Positions 24,524-33,598 of a stretch of DNA of 64,000 nt are shown here, one piece after another; the first letter of the stretch is position 1, and the number at the start of each line of letters is the position of its first letter. The position numbers and the translations under genes were made by a program. This DNA is from Streptomyces sp. NBC_01268 (lineage in GTDB: Bacteria; Actinomycetota; Actinomycetes; Streptomycetales; Streptomycetaceae), in assembly GCF_036240795.1 (NCBI RefSeq), contig NZ_CP108454.1:7314001-7378000 (forward strand), in the 5' to 3' direction. Below the pieces are notes generated by a model. The model ran no database searches, was not told the DNA's origin, and was given only the letters and a program-made list of their open reading frames with translations.

Positions 24524-25825
24524 GTGTCCACCTTCCGGCAGCCCGGACTCGTCCTCACCGACCACCGCTTCAGCGTCCCCCTCGACCACGACGCCCCCGA
24601 CGGCGAACGGATCGAGATCCACGGACGGGAGGTCGTCGCGAGCGACCGGGCCGACCGGACCGGCCTGCCCTGGCTGCTCTACCTGGAGGGCGGGCCCGGC
24701 TTCGGGGCCCGCCGCTTCATCGGGCCGCAGGCCTGGCTCGGCCGGGCGGTGCGCGAGTTCCGGGTGCTCCTCCTCGACCAGCGCGGCACCGGCGCCTCCA
24801 CCCCCGCCAACCGGCAGACCCTGCCGCTGCGCGGCACCCCGCGCGAACAGGCCGACTACCTCGCCCACTTCCGCGCCGACTCCATCGTCAAGGACTGCGA
24901 GCTGATCCGCCGGCAGCTGACCGGCGGCGCACCCTGGACCGTCCTCGGCCAGAGCTTCGGCGGCTTCTGCGCCACCCACTACCTCGGCGCCGCTCCCGAG
25001 GGCCTGGAGACCGTGCTCATCACGGGCGGGCTGCCCTCCCTCACGGCCACCGCCGACGAGGTCTACCGGGCCGCCTTCCCGCGCGTGCGGCGCAAGAACG
25101 AGGCCCACTACGCCCGCTACCCCGGCGATGTCGAGCGGGCCCGCCGGATCGCCGCCCACCTCGCCGCGCACGAGGTCGCGCTGCCCGGCGGCGGCGCGCT
25201 GACCCCCGAGGCCTTCCAGTCCCTCGGCATCCTGCTCGGCGGCGGCGACGGCACCCACCAGCTCCATCTGCTCCTGGAGGACGCCTTCGTCCCCACCCCG
25301 GCGGGCCCCGCCCTGTCCGACGCCTTCCTCGAAGGCGTCCAGGCCCACCTCTCCTTCGCCGGCCACCCGCTCTACGCCCTCCTGCACGAGGCCATCTACG
25401 CGCAGGGGCAGGGCCCGACCGACTGGGCGGCCGAACGCGTACGGGCCGGGCTCCCCGAGTTCGACGCGGCCGGGACCCTCGCGGGCGACGCCCCGCTGCT
25501 CTTCACCGGCGAGACGATCCACCCCTGGCACTTCGCCACCGACCCGGCCCTGCGCCCGCTGCGCGAGACCGCCGAACTCCTCGCCGCCCGCACCGACTGG
25601 GCCCCGCTCTACGACCCCGCGCGGCTCGCCGTCAACGAGGTCCCGGTGGCCGCCGCCGTCTACCACGACGACATGTACGTGGACACCGCCCACTCGCTGG
25701 GCACCGCGCGGGCCGTCCGGGGGCTGCGCACCTGGGTCACCGACGAGTTCGAGCACGACGGCGTACGGGCCGGCGGACCCCGCGTCCTCGACCGGCTGCT
25801 CGCCCTGGCCCGCGGCGAACTCTGA
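24524..25825 (+). CDS. Proline iminopeptidase-like alpha/beta hydrolase (peptidase family S33)
   Basis: Aminopeptidase predicted to release N-terminal proline, 433 aa. The oxyanion motif is LYLEGGPGFGARR (HGGPG-type, with EGGPG) and the nucleophile is Ser in GQSFGGFC near residue 147. The C-terminal part has ...AAAVYHDDMYVD and TDEFEHDG, with a catalytic His in that region. The length and the GQSFGGF elbow fit the larger S33 prolyl aminopeptidases of actinomycetes. GTG start, 59 bp after nadE. Confidence 0.82.
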   Translation: MSTFRQPGLVLTDHRFSVPLDHDAPDGERIEIHGREVVASDRADRTGLPWLLYLEGGPGFGARRFIGPQAWLGRAVREFRVLLLDQRGTGASTPANRQTLPLRGTPREQADYLAHFRADSIVKDCELIRRQLTGGAPWTVLGQSFGGFCATHYLGAAPEGLETVLITGGLPSLTATADEVYRAAFPRVRRKNEAHYARYPGDVERARRIAAHLAAHEVALPGGGALTPEAFQSLGILLGGGDGTHQLHLLLEDAFVPTPAGPALSDAFLEGVQAHLSFAGHPLYALLHEAIYAQGQGPTDWAAERVRAGLPEFDAAGTLAGDAPLLFTGETIHPWHFATDPALRPLRETAELLAARTDWAPLYDPARLAVNEVPVAAAVYHDDMYVDTAHSLGTARAVRGLRTWVTDEFEHDGVRAGGPRVLDRLLALARGEL

Positions 25826-25864
25826 GCCCCGGCCCGCCCGGTGCGCGGGGATAGGATGCGCCGC

Positions 25865-25887
25865 GCGACCGGGCCGCACCCGGTCGC
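25865..25887. repeat. Perfect 9-bp inverted repeat between S33 peptidase and regulator gene
   Basis: GCGACCGGG (25865-25873) / CCCGGTCGC (25879-25887), loop of five. It lies 40 bp after one gene and 46 bp before the next, so it may be a terminator or an operator of the regulator; TAGGAT at 25851-25856 could be a -10 element just upstream. Confidence 0.5.
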
Positions 25888-25932
25888 CCGCCGGCCGGCC
25901 CGCGGCCGGCGACCCGAGCACCAGGGGGCCCG

Positions 25933-27048
25933 GTGGCACACGGCGAGATCCCGGCGTCCGGACGCGAGCTGAAGTTCCGGGCCCTGACGGCCCAGTTGCG
26001 CCGGGGCCTGCTCGACGGCACCTGGCCGCCCGGCAGCAAGCTGCCCACCGAGCGGGCCCTCGCCGCCGAGACGGGGCTCTCGGTGACCACCGTCCGCCGG
26101 GCGTACGAGGACCTCGTCGCCCTCGGCCTGGTCCAACGGCGCCAGGGCGCGGGCACGTTCGCCGCCCACCGCGCCGAGCAGGAGCGGGCCGACCGCCGGG
26201 TCGTCGGCGTCCTCGTCCCCGACACCGCCTTCTACTACCCGCGGGTGCTCCAGGGCATCGAGCAGGAGCTCGCCGCGGCCGGGGCCCGGCTGGTCCTCGC
26301 CTGCTCCCACTACGACCAGGCCGAGGAGGACGCCGCCGTCGCCCGGCTGCTCGGCGCGGGAGTCCACGGGCTGCTGCTCGTCCCCTCGCTGCACACCGCC
26401 GCCGACCCCGGGCGGCGCGCCGAGGAGCTCCTCGCCCTGCCCGTGCCGGCCGTCCTGGTCGAACGCCGGCTCGCCGCGCACGGCCCCGGCGACCCCACCG
26501 AGCACGTGTGCACCGACCACGAGGGCGGCGCCTACGACGCCGTACGGCACCTGCGGGCCCTCGGACACCGGCGGTTCGGACTCGTCGTGCGTTCCGACGC
26601 GCCGACCACGGCGCCCATCGAGTCCGGCTTCGCCCGCGCCGTGGCCGACCTCGGGCTGCCCGAGGCACGCCGGGAGAGCGAGGCCATGGGGGAGTGGGAC
26701 GCGGGCCGCGCCGACCGGGCCGTGGCCGCGCTGCGCGCCGCCGGGGTCACCGCCGCGCTCTGCTTCGGCGACCGCGAGGCCGCGCTGGTCCTCGGCGCCG
26801 CCCGCCGGGCCGGTCTGCGGGTCCCCGAGGACCTGGCCCTGATCAGCTACGACAACGAGTTCGCGGACGTGGCCGAGACCCCGCTGACGGCCGTCTCCCC
26901 GCCGAAGTTCCAGCTCGGCAGGCTCGCCGCGCAGATCCTGCTGCGCCGGCTCGCCGAGGGCGACGCGGCCCCGCTCCACCAGGTGCAGCTGCGCCCGCGC
27001 CTGGTCGTCCGGGCCTCGTGCGGGGCACCTCGTGGTGCGCGAGGGTGA
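25933..27048 (+). CDS. GntR-type regulator with LacI-like sugar-sensing domain
   Basis: Transcription factor of 371 aa combining an N-terminal GntR winged helix (residues 8-78: GSKLPTERALAAETGLSVTT, then RRAYEDLVALGLV) with a periplasmic-binding-protein-like effector domain (VVGVLVPDTAFYYPRVLQGIEQEL onward, ending AAQILLRRLAEGD). This AraR-like architecture senses sugars or sugar phosphates. It precedes SIS-isomerase and PIG-L deacetylase genes on the same strand and probably controls them. GTG start with AGGGGG nine bases upstream. Confidence 0.85.
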   Translation: MAHGEIPASGRELKFRALTAQLRRGLLDGTWPPGSKLPTERALAAETGLSVTTVRRAYEDLVALGLVQRRQGAGTFAAHRAEQERADRRVVGVLVPDTAFYYPRVLQGIEQELAAAGARLVLACSHYDQAEEDAAVARLLGAGVHGLLLVPSLHTAADPGRRAEELLALPVPAVLVERRLAAHGPGDPTEHVCTDHEGGAYDAVRHLRALGHRRFGLVVRSDAPTTAPIESGFARAVADLGLPEARRESEAMGEWDAGRADRAVAALRAAGVTAALCFGDREAALVLGAARRAGLRVPEDLALISYDNEFADVAETPLTAVSPPKFQLGRLAAQILLRRLAEGDAAPLHQVQLRPRLVVRASCGAPRGARG

Positions 27049-27183
27049 GCGGCAGACCGGGTTTCCGCTCATGAAAGTCCAAGTCGTAGTCACCGTTTGC
27101 TCATTGTTCGCTATCGTCTCCCGGGGTAGAACACCGTTCGAGCCCCGGCGTCCGCCCCGGGACCTGGTCCCGAGAGGACGCAC

Positions 27184-28077
27184 ATGACCACCCACGTGGA
27201 CATCGAGATCGCGAGCCAGCCGGACTGCTGGCGGCGCGCCGCCGAGATCGCCGCGGCACGGGCCGACCTGCTGCCCCGCTCCGGCGAGCGGGTGGCCGTC
27301 GTCGGCTGCGGCACCTCGTACTTCATCGCCCGCGCCTACGCCGCCCTCCGGGAGTCGCTCGGCGGCGGCGAGACCGACGCCTTCCCCGCCTCCGACCCGA
27401 CCCCGCTCGGCCGGGGCTACGACCGGATCGTGGCGCTCACCCGCTCGGGCACCACCACCGAGGTCGCCGAGCTGCTCGCCCGGGCCGCCGGGCGCACCCC
27501 GACCCTCGTCCTCACCGGCGTGCCGGGCAGCCCGGCCGCGCGGCTCGCCGACGCCGTCCTCGACCTCCCCTTCGCCGACGAGCGCTCCGTGGTGCAGACC
27601 CGGTTCCCCACCACCGCGCTCCAGTTGCTCAGGGCAGGTCTCGGCGTCGACCTCGGCCCCTCGGTCGCCGACGCCGAACTCGCCCTGTACGAGCCGCTGC
27701 CCGCGAGCTGGACGCGGTACGGGCAGTTCACCTTCCTCGGCACCGGCTGGACCGTCGGCCTCGCCGACGAGGCGGCGCTCAAGCTGCGCGGGGCCGCCCG
27801 CGCCTGGACCGAGTCGTACCCGGCGATGGAGTACCGGCACGGCCCGATCGGCATCAGCGACCCGGGCAGCCTGGTGTGGTGCCTCGGCCCGGTCCCGCCC
27901 GGCCTGGCCGACGAAGTGGCCTCCACCGGGGCCCGGTTCGTCGCCGACGCCGTCGACCCCGTCGCCGCCCTGGTGCGCGCCCAGCGGCTGGCCGTCGCCC
28001 TCGCGGACCGCCGCGGCCTCAACCCCGACCGCCCCCGGCACCTCACGCGCTCGGTGATCCTCGCCGGGGCCCGCTGA
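27184..28077 (+). CDS. SIS-domain sugar isomerase / deaminase-like protein (AgaS/GlmS-isomerase type)
   Basis: A 297-aa protein with two SIS (sugar isomerase) subdomains. The first holds VAVVGCGTSYFIARAYAALRE and a phosphosugar-loop Ser/Thr cluster (ALTRSGTTTEVAELL); the second holds FLGTGWTVGLADEAALKLRG and ESYPAMEYRHGPIG, the glucosamine-6-phosphate-type pattern of the GlmS isomerase domain. It therefore probably acts on an amino-sugar phosphate. The 135-bp leader is relatively AT-rich (27085-27130) and is a likely promoter/operator for the upstream regulator. GAGAGGAC lies before the ATG. Confidence 0.82.
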   Translation: MTTHVDIEIASQPDCWRRAAEIAAARADLLPRSGERVAVVGCGTSYFIARAYAALRESLGGGETDAFPASDPTPLGRGYDRIVALTRSGTTTEVAELLARAAGRTPTLVLTGVPGSPAARLADAVLDLPFADERSVVQTRFPTTALQLLRAGLGVDLGPSVADAELALYEPLPASWTRYGQFTFLGTGWTVGLADEAALKLRGAARAWTESYPAMEYRHGPIGISDPGSLVWCLGPVPPGLADEVASTGARFVADAVDPVAALVRAQRLAVALADRRGLNPDRPRHLTRSVILAGAR

Positions 28078-28180
28078 ACCGGTCCCGGAACGCCCCTGAA
28101 GCGCCCCGGCGCGCCGCCGGGCGGCCCCGGCACCGCACCGGAGCCGCCCGTGGGCCGGGCCCGCGACGTATCCTGCGCCC

Positions 28181-28942
28181 ATGATCGACACCACCGGGCA
28201 GGCCCCGCCGCAACTGGAAGAGATGCCCTCCGACTGGCAGCGCGCCCTCGCCGTCGTCGCCCACCCCGACGACCTGGAGTACGGCTGCGCCGCGGCCGTC
28301 GCGGGCTGGACCGACGCGGGCAAGGAGGTCGTCTACGTCCTCGCCACCCGGGGCGAGGCGGGCATCGACGGCCTCGAACCGGCTGTGTGCGGCCCGCTGC
28401 GCGAGCGGGAGCAGCGGGACAGCGCGGCGGTCGTCGGAGTGCGGACCGTGGAGTTCCTGGACCACCGGGACGGCGTGATCGAGTACGGGCTCGGGCTGCG
28501 CCGCGACATCGCCGCCGCCATCCGCCACCACCGCCCCGAACTCGTCCTCACCCTCAACCACCGCGACACCTGGGGCCCGGAGCCCGGGGGTGCCTGGAAC
28601 ACCCCGGACCACCTGGCCGTGGGCCGCGCCGTCCTGGACGCGGCGGCCGACGCGGGCAACCGCTGGATCTTCCCCGAGCTGACCGAGCAGGGCCTCGCCC
28701 CCTGGAACGGGGTGCGCTGGGTCGCCGTCGCCGGTTCGAACCTCCCCACCCACGCGGTCGACGCCGGACCGGGCCTGGAGCGCGCCACCCGCTCGCTGCT
28801 CGCCCACCGCACCTACATCGAGGCGCTGACCGACCAGGACGCGGACGCGTACTGCCGTGAGTTCGTCGCCCTGTCGACGGGCCGCTCCTCGGAGCGCTTC
28901 GGAGGCCGCCCCGCGGTGGCGTTCGAGGTGTTCCCCCGGTAG
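28181..28942 (+). CDS. PIG-L family N-deacetylase
   Basis: Zinc-dependent deacetylase of the MshB/BshB/GlcNAc-PI class, 253 aa. The metal motif AHPDDLEYG is at about residues 27-35 and the late His motif NTPDHLAVGRAVLDA at about 140-155. Substrates in this family are N-acetylglucosamine conjugates. Just downstream of the SIS sugar isomerase, this makes an amino-sugar catabolic or recycling unit plausible: deacetylation, then isomerisation/deamination. It could instead act on a mycothiol-like conjugate. Confidence 0.85.
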   Translation: MIDTTGQAPPQLEEMPSDWQRALAVVAHPDDLEYGCAAAVAGWTDAGKEVVYVLATRGEAGIDGLEPAVCGPLREREQRDSAAVVGVRTVEFLDHRDGVIEYGLGLRRDIAAAIRHHRPELVLTLNHRDTWGPEPGGAWNTPDHLAVGRAVLDAAADAGNRWIFPELTEQGLAPWNGVRWVAVAGSNLPTHAVDAGPGLERATRSLLAHRTYIEALTDQDADAYCREFVALSTGRSSERFGGRPAVAFEVFPR

Positions 28943-29016
28943 GGGACGAGCGCTAGGCTCCACGCCCGGATGTGCCTGACGATCCGTCAGGCAGACCGGG
29001 GGCAGGGGGCGGTGCG

Positions 29017-29850
29017 GTGATCGACACGCTCGACCACACGGTCCCGGAGGGCGAGGAGCGGCTCACCCTCCGGGTCGAGGACGGCATCGGGGTGGTCACC
29101 CTGTGCCGCCCGGAGAAGCTCAACGGCTGGAGCTGGGAGGCCAGTCGGCAGCTCGGCCTCGTCGCGGACCGGATCCGCTTCGACGAACGGGTGCGGGCCG
29201 TGCTGCTGCGGGCCGAGGGGCGGGCCTTCTGTGCGGGGATCGACGTCACCGCACCCGGCGGGGCCATCACCGGACGCTCGGCGGCCGAGCGCACCGAGAA
29301 CTACGCCGAGGGCATCCGCTGGGTCCACGAGCGCTTCGCCGCCTTCGCCCGGCTGCCCCAGCCGGTCGTGGCCGCCGTCCAGGGCTACTGCCTCGGCTTC
29401 GGCTTCGAGCTGGCCCTCATGGCCGACATCCGCCTCGCCGCCGACGACGCCGTCTTCGCCCTCCCCGAGACCGGCATCGGCGTCGCCGTGGACGCGGGCG
29501 GCGACCTGCGGATCGCCCGAGACGCGGGCGCCGGCTGGGCCAAGTACCTGGCGCTCACCGGCCGGCGGATCGACGCCGCCACCGCCGAACGCCTCGGCCT
29601 GGTCCAGCGCGTCACCGCTCCCGAGGAGCTCGCGGCGGCGGCGTACGAGACGGCCGGGGCCGTCGCGGCGGCCGCCCCGCTCGCGGTCCGGGCGGTGAAG
29701 CGCGCCGTCGACTCCTTCGCCGACCAGGGCCTCGCCGCCGCCCTCGACCGCACCGCGCTCGCCGCCGCGCTCACCCTCACCTCCGAGGACGCCCGCGAGG
29801 GTTACGCGGCGAAGGCGGCCCGCAGGCCGCCCCGCTTCGAGGGCCGCTGA
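29017..29850 (+). CDS. Enoyl-CoA hydratase/isomerase (crotonase) family protein
   Basis: Crotonase-fold enzyme, 277 aa from GTG 29017 (a GTG at 28972 would add 15 residues; the nearer start has a GGGGG run eight bases upstream). Oxyanion-hole segments are visible: AEGRAFCAGIDVTAP and QGYCLGFGFELALMADIRLA. The Glu at the usual acid/base positions is in ALPETGIGVAVDAGG. The ending TSEDAREGYAAKAARRPPRFEGR is typical. Likely role is hydration of enoyl-CoA in fatty- or amino-acid degradation; substrate unknown. Confidence 0.85.
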   Translation: MIDTLDHTVPEGEERLTLRVEDGIGVVTLCRPEKLNGWSWEASRQLGLVADRIRFDERVRAVLLRAEGRAFCAGIDVTAPGGAITGRSAAERTENYAEGIRWVHERFAAFARLPQPVVAAVQGYCLGFGFELALMADIRLAADDAVFALPETGIGVAVDAGGDLRIARDAGAGWAKYLALTGRRIDAATAERLGLVQRVTAPEELAAAAYETAGAVAAAAPLAVRAVKRAVDSFADQGLAAALDRTALAAALTLTSEDAREGYAAKAARRPPRFEGR

Positions 29851-29926
29851 ACGCCGACCGGGCGCCGACCGGGCGCCGGCCGAACACCGGCCGGACGCCG
29901 TCCCGCGTGGTCCCGGGCCCGCCGCG

Positions 29927-30706
29927 TCACATGGTGGGGGAGGGCTTCAGCACGGCGAAGGGGGCGCCGAACGGGTCCGCCAGCCAGGCGATCCGGCCCA
30001 CGTCAGGGACGTCGGCGGGCGGCATCAGGACCGAGCCGCCACTCTCCTGGACCGAGGCGGAGACCACGTCGGCGTCGGCCGTGGCGAAGTACGGGATCCA
30101 GCGCGCCTTGTCCGCGCCGGGCTGCAGCGGGGCCGCTCCGCCGAAGGAGGCGTCCTGCTGGTCCCCGGCGGCCGTGGAGATCACCCGGTACGTCATGCCG
30201 GGCGCCTCCATCTCCGCCCAGCGCCAGCCGAACAGGCCGCGGTAGAAGCCGAGCACCGCCTCCGGGTCGTCGACGTGCAGCTCCGCCCAGAGCAGGGTGT
30301 GGTTCTCCGAGGTGCGCTCCAGGCCCTTCACGGCGTTCGGCTGCCAGACGGCGAACTCGGCGCCGCCCGGGTCGGTGAGGGCCGCCGTCCGCCCGGCCTC
30401 CATCACGTCCGTGGGAGCCATCCGGACCGTGCCGCCGTTCTGCTCGGCCGCCCGGGCGGTGGCATCGGCGTCCGGGGTCTCGAAGTAGACCGTCCAGGCG
30501 CTGCTCGCGCCCTCCTGCGTGAGCGGGCCGAGCGCGGCGACCGTCTTGCCGTCCTGCTGGAAGAAGCCGTAGCCGCCGGTGTCGGGGCCGGCCGAGACGA
30601 AGTCCCAGCCGAAGACCCGGCCGTAGAAGGTGGCGGCGGCGGTGGTGTCGGGGCTGCCGAGGTCGAGCCAGTCGGGCGAGCCCGTGGTGAAGTCCGTACC
30701 GAGCAT
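29927..30706 (-). CDS. VOC (glyoxalase/bleomycin resistance) family protein, two modules
   Basis: A 259-aa protein made of two vicinal-oxygen-chelate modules. Each begins with a strand like DLGSPDTTAAATFYGRVFGW or ELHVDDPEAVLGFYRGLFGW, about 125 residues apart. Such double-module proteins in Streptomyces are often annotated as hydroxylase-like or 27-kDa glyoxalase-like proteins of unknown substrate. The start was placed at MLGTDFTTG; the frame extends upstream as low-complexity sequence. A second, similar gene lies at 45058. Confidence 0.85.
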   Translation of the reverse strand: MLGTDFTTGSPDWLDLGSPDTTAAATFYGRVFGWDFVSAGPDTGGYGFFQQDGKTVAALGPLTQEGASSAWTVYFETPDADATARAAEQNGGTVRMAPTDVMEAGRTAALTDPGGAEFAVWQPNAVKGLERTSENHTLLWAELHVDDPEAVLGFYRGLFGWRWAEMEAPGMTYRVISTAAGDQQDASFGGAAPLQPGADKARWIPYFATADADVVSASVQESGGSVLMPPADVPDVGRIAWLADPFGAPFAVLKPSPTM

Positions 30707-30851
30707 GGGATGTGTCCCGTCCTTCCGGGTGGGGAAGCCGTGCCGTGGCGGAGCGGGTGGCGGGGTTCCGGCCACCCTGGCCGATCCTCACCCCCTCCCG
30801 GGTCCCCCGTAGCGCTGCCACCCCGGATTCATCCGCACGGCCCAGCGCGGT

Positions 30852-31799
30852 TCAGCCCCCGTGTGCCCGCTCCGGGCCCTCCCATGTGAACGGGCCGCGC
30901 CCCAGCTGGGCCCGTACCGGCACCACCGGCTCGTTCACCAGCGAGCGCCGCTGCCAGTTGGCGCCGTCGACCACCAGGGTGTGCCCGCTGACGAACCGGG
31001 CGTACGGGGAGGCCAGGAAGGTCGCGGCCCAGCCCAGCTCGCGCGGACGCCCCACCGGCAGCGCGGGCTGCCGCAGCTCCGGGTGCCCGGCCCGGTCCAG
31101 GTTCGCCCGGACCGCCGGCACCATCTCCTCGTGCGGCATCAGCCCCGGCACCAGGCCGTTGACCTGGATCCCGTACGGCCCCCACTCCACCGCGAGGGTC
31201 TCCGTCAGGTTCTTCACCCCGGCCTTCGCCGCCGCCGAGTGGGCGTACCCGGGCCCGCCGGTCCAGGCGTACGAGGCGCCGACGTTGACGACCGAGCCGG
31301 GGGTCCCGGCGGCCAGGTGCCGCCGGGCGAACTCCCGGGTGGTGAACCAGGTCCCGGAGAGCGTGATGTCCACCACCGCCCGCCAGCCGTTGGGCGACAG
31401 CTCCTCCGCCGGTACGGGGAAGTTGGCCGCCGCGCAGTTCACCAGGACGTCCGGCCGGGCGCCCAGCGCCGCCTCGCAGGAGTCCAGGACCCCGGCGATC
31501 CGCTCCGGGTCCCGGATGTCGCACACCCCGGTCACCACCCGCGTCCCGGCGACCGCCGCCAGCTCCTCACGGGCCGCCGCGAGCCGTCCGGCCGTACGCC
31601 CGAGGATGGCCAGATCGGCGCCGAGCCGGGCGAACTCGGCGGCGATCGCCTTGCCGAGGCCGGAGCCCCCGCCGGTCACCAGGACCACCCGGCCCTCGAA
31701 CGTGCCCGCCGGCAGGGCGCTCGCGCCGAGCGGCGGAGGGGCGGGCAGCCCGGGAGTGTCGTACGCCCCTTCACGCGGTGTCCCTCTCGTCTCCTCCAT
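30852..31799 (-). CDS. Short-chain dehydrogenase, 2,4-dienoyl-CoA reductase-like
   Basis: NADP-dependent SDR, 315 aa. Cofactor motif TGGGSGLG is near residue 36. The substrate region reads NCAAANFPVPAEELS and VVDITLSGTWF, close to DECR-type reductases (NCAAGNFL, DIDTSGTF). At the place where classical SDRs have the catalytic Tyr of YxxxK, the sequence is SAAAK, that is Ser; DECR enzymes share this. It therefore probably reduces 2,4-dienoyl-CoA in unsaturated fatty-acid oxidation, in line with the acyl-CoA dehydrogenase pair and enoyl-CoA hydratase nearby. ATG at 31799; the longer reading upstream is a shadow of the next gene. Confidence 0.82.
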   Translation of the reverse strand: MEETRGTPREGAYDTPGLPAPPPLGASALPAGTFEGRVVLVTGGGSGLGKAIAAEFARLGADLAILGRTAGRLAAAREELAAVAGTRVVTGVCDIRDPERIAGVLDSCEAALGARPDVLVNCAAANFPVPAEELSPNGWRAVVDITLSGTWFTTREFARRHLAAGTPGSVVNVGASYAWTGGPGYAHSAAAKAGVKNLTETLAVEWGPYGIQVNGLVPGLMPHEEMVPAVRANLDRAGHPELRQPALPVGRPRELGWAATFLASPYARFVSGHTLVVDGANWQRRSLVNEPVVPVRAQLGRGPFTWEGPERAHGG

Positions 31800-31840
31800 G
31801 GGGTATCGATAGCGCGCCCGCGCCGAGAACTGAAGCCCCG

Positions 31841-32797
31841 TCAGGCCGCGGGGCCCGCCGCCCCGCGGTCCAGGTCGGACAGGAGCAGGTCCCCGTTGAC
31901 CGCGGCGGCGGCCCGGTAGCCGCCGCTCGCCGCGTTGACCACCTGCTCGTGCGCGCCGATCGCGTTCCCCGCCGCCCACACGCCCGGCACGCTGGTCCGC
32001 CCCGTCTCGTCCACGGCCACGAAGGCGCCGAACGGCGTCTCGCCGGTCTCCGCGCCGAGCGCCGTGAGCAGCCCGTCGCGGGGGACCGGCCGGGGGCCCA
32101 CGAAGAGCACCTCGCGCGGCACGGTCCGCCCGTCGGCCATCCGTACGCCGGTCAGGCGGTCGTCCTCGACGACGAGGCCCGCCACCTCGCCCGTCACGAC
32201 CGTCACACCGGCCGCCGCCAGGCGGGCGGCGTCCTGCGCGCCGGGGGCCGCGGCCGTGTGCAGGAAGAGGGTCACGTCGGCGGACCACTGGGAGACCATC
32301 AGCGCCTGGTGGGCGGGGAGTTCCGGGTGGGCCAGCACGCCGAAGGCCCGGTCGCGGACCTCCCAGCCGTGGCAGTACGGGCAGTGGAGCACGTCCCGGC
32401 CCCAGCGCCCGGTGAGCCCGTCGAGCTCCGGCAGCTCGTCCACGAGCCCGGTCGTGACGATCAGCCGGCGGGCCCGGACCCGGCGCCCGTCCGCCAGGGC
32501 GAGCGCGAAGCCCCCGGCCCCGTCCGGCGTCGCCGCGGTCACGACGCCCTCGGTGCGCTCCACCCCGTACCCGGCGATCTCCCGCCGTCCCGCCTCCAGG
32601 AACGCGGCCGGGCTCATGCCGTCCCGGGTGAGGTAGCCCTGCATGTGGGCGGCGGGCGCGTTGCGCGGCTCACCGGCGTCGACCACCAGGGTGCTGCGCC
32701 GGGCCCGGCCGAGGACCAGGGCCGCGCTCAGCCCCGCCGCGCCACCGCCGACGACCACGACGTCGTACGTGTCAGGGGTCTGCTCGTTGTCGTTCAT
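31841..32797 (-). CDS. Thioredoxin-reductase-like NAD(P)/FAD oxidoreductase
   Basis: Low-molecular-weight flavoprotein of 318 aa. FAD motif GGGAAG is near residue 17, the redox-active CPYC is in LHCPYCHGWEV, and the C-terminal FAD region is VWAAGNAIGAHEQVVNAASGG. It resembles the TrxB-like and gliotoxin/holomycin dithiol oxidase (GliT/HlmI) group (CxxC, no separate thioredoxin gene nearby). It is transcribed divergently from an XRE-cupin regulator that shares a 64-bp promoter region, so it is probably that regulator's target. Start ATG at 32797. Confidence 0.83.
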   Translation of the reverse strand: MNDNEQTPDTYDVVVVGGGAAGLSAALVLGRARRSTLVVDAGEPRNAPAAHMQGYLTRDGMSPAAFLEAGRREIAGYGVERTEGVVTAATPDGAGGFALALADGRRVRARRLIVTTGLVDELPELDGLTGRWGRDVLHCPYCHGWEVRDRAFGVLAHPELPAHQALMVSQWSADVTLFLHTAAAPGAQDAARLAAAGVTVVTGEVAGLVVEDDRLTGVRMADGRTVPREVLFVGPRPVPRDGLLTALGAETGETPFGAFVAVDETGRTSVPGVWAAGNAIGAHEQVVNAASGGYRAAAAVNGDLLLSDLDRGAAGPAA

Positions 32798-32826
32798 GCC
32801 ACGAGGGTCACGCGGAGCGTGCTCGC

Positions 32827-32855
32827 TTGACAAACGGAGTTGCCGTTTCTGCAAT
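32827..32855 (+). promoter_or_regulatory. Promoter and 17-bp dyad before XRE-cupin regulator
   Basis: TTGACA (32827-32832), 17 bp, TGCAAT (32850-32855), then six bases to the ATG at 32862: this spacing fits a leaderless transcript. A perfect dyad AAACGG (32832-32837) / CCGTTT (32843-32848) fills the spacer and overlaps the -35, so it is a likely repressor site serving both this gene and the divergent flavoprotein. Confidence 0.65.
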
Positions 32856-32861
32856 GGACGC

Positions 32862-33449
32862 ATGACCACCGACGACGATCGCATCGACTCCGTGCTGAAC
32901 GAGGTCGGCCCCCGGCTGCGCCGCATCCGGCGCGAGCGCGGGGCCACCCTCGCGGAGCTCTCCGCCACCACCGGCATCTCCGTGAGCACCCTCTCCCGGC
33001 TGGAGTCCGGGCAGCGCAAGCCCAGCCTGGAGCTGCTGCTGCCGATCGCCCGCGCCCACCAGGTGCCGCTCGACGAGCTGGTCGGCGCTCCTCCGGTCGG
33101 CGACCCCCGGGTCCGGGCGAAGCCGATCGTCCGGCACGGGCGCACCATGTACCCGCTCACCCGCCAGCCCGGCGGGCTCCAGGCGTACAAGGTCGTCCAG
33201 GAGCCCGGCGCGGAGGCGGGCGAGCCGCGCGTCCACGAGGGGTACGAGTGGCTGTACGTGCTCTCCGGAAGTCTGCGGCTCGTGCTGGGCGACCACGACG
33301 TGGTGCTCGGCTCCGGAGAGGCCGCCGAGTTCGACACCCGGGTGCCCCACTGGTTCGGGCCCGCCGGGGACCGGCCGGTGGAGTTCCTGAGCCTGTTCGG
33401 GCCGCAGGGGGAGCGGATGCACGTGAGGGCGCGACCCAAGAAGTCCTGA
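32862..33449 (+). CDS. XRE-family regulator with C-terminal cupin domain
   Basis: DNA-binding sensor of 195 aa. The helix-turn-helix region is GATLAELSATTGISVSTLSRLESGQRKPS (residues 25-55 approximately), and the cupin barrel (110-190) holds HEGYEWLYVLSGSLRLVLG and DTRVPHWFG. This is the widespread HTH_3-Cupin_2 architecture. It is divergent from the thioredoxin-reductase-like gene with a shared dyad, which implies autoregulation and control of that gene. No ribosome binding site, in keeping with the leaderless promoter proposed. Confidence 0.87.
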   Translation: MTTDDDRIDSVLNEVGPRLRRIRRERGATLAELSATTGISVSTLSRLESGQRKPSLELLLPIARAHQVPLDELVGAPPVGDPRVRAKPIVRHGRTMYPLTRQPGGLQAYKVVQEPGAEAGEPRVHEGYEWLYVLSGSLRLVLGDHDVVLGSGEAAEFDTRVPHWFGPAGDRPVEFLSLFGPQGERMHVRARPKKS

Positions 33450-33598
33450 ACCGGGGCCGGCCCGGAAAGTCCCGCCCGGCCCCGCCCCGCGGGCAGACGG
33501 CGCCACTTTCCGGGCGCGGCCTGGTTCCGCAAGCCCAAGCGACCGCTTAGTATGCCGTCGAACCGCGCAGGACCGACGACGGCTGCTGGAGGCCCCCG

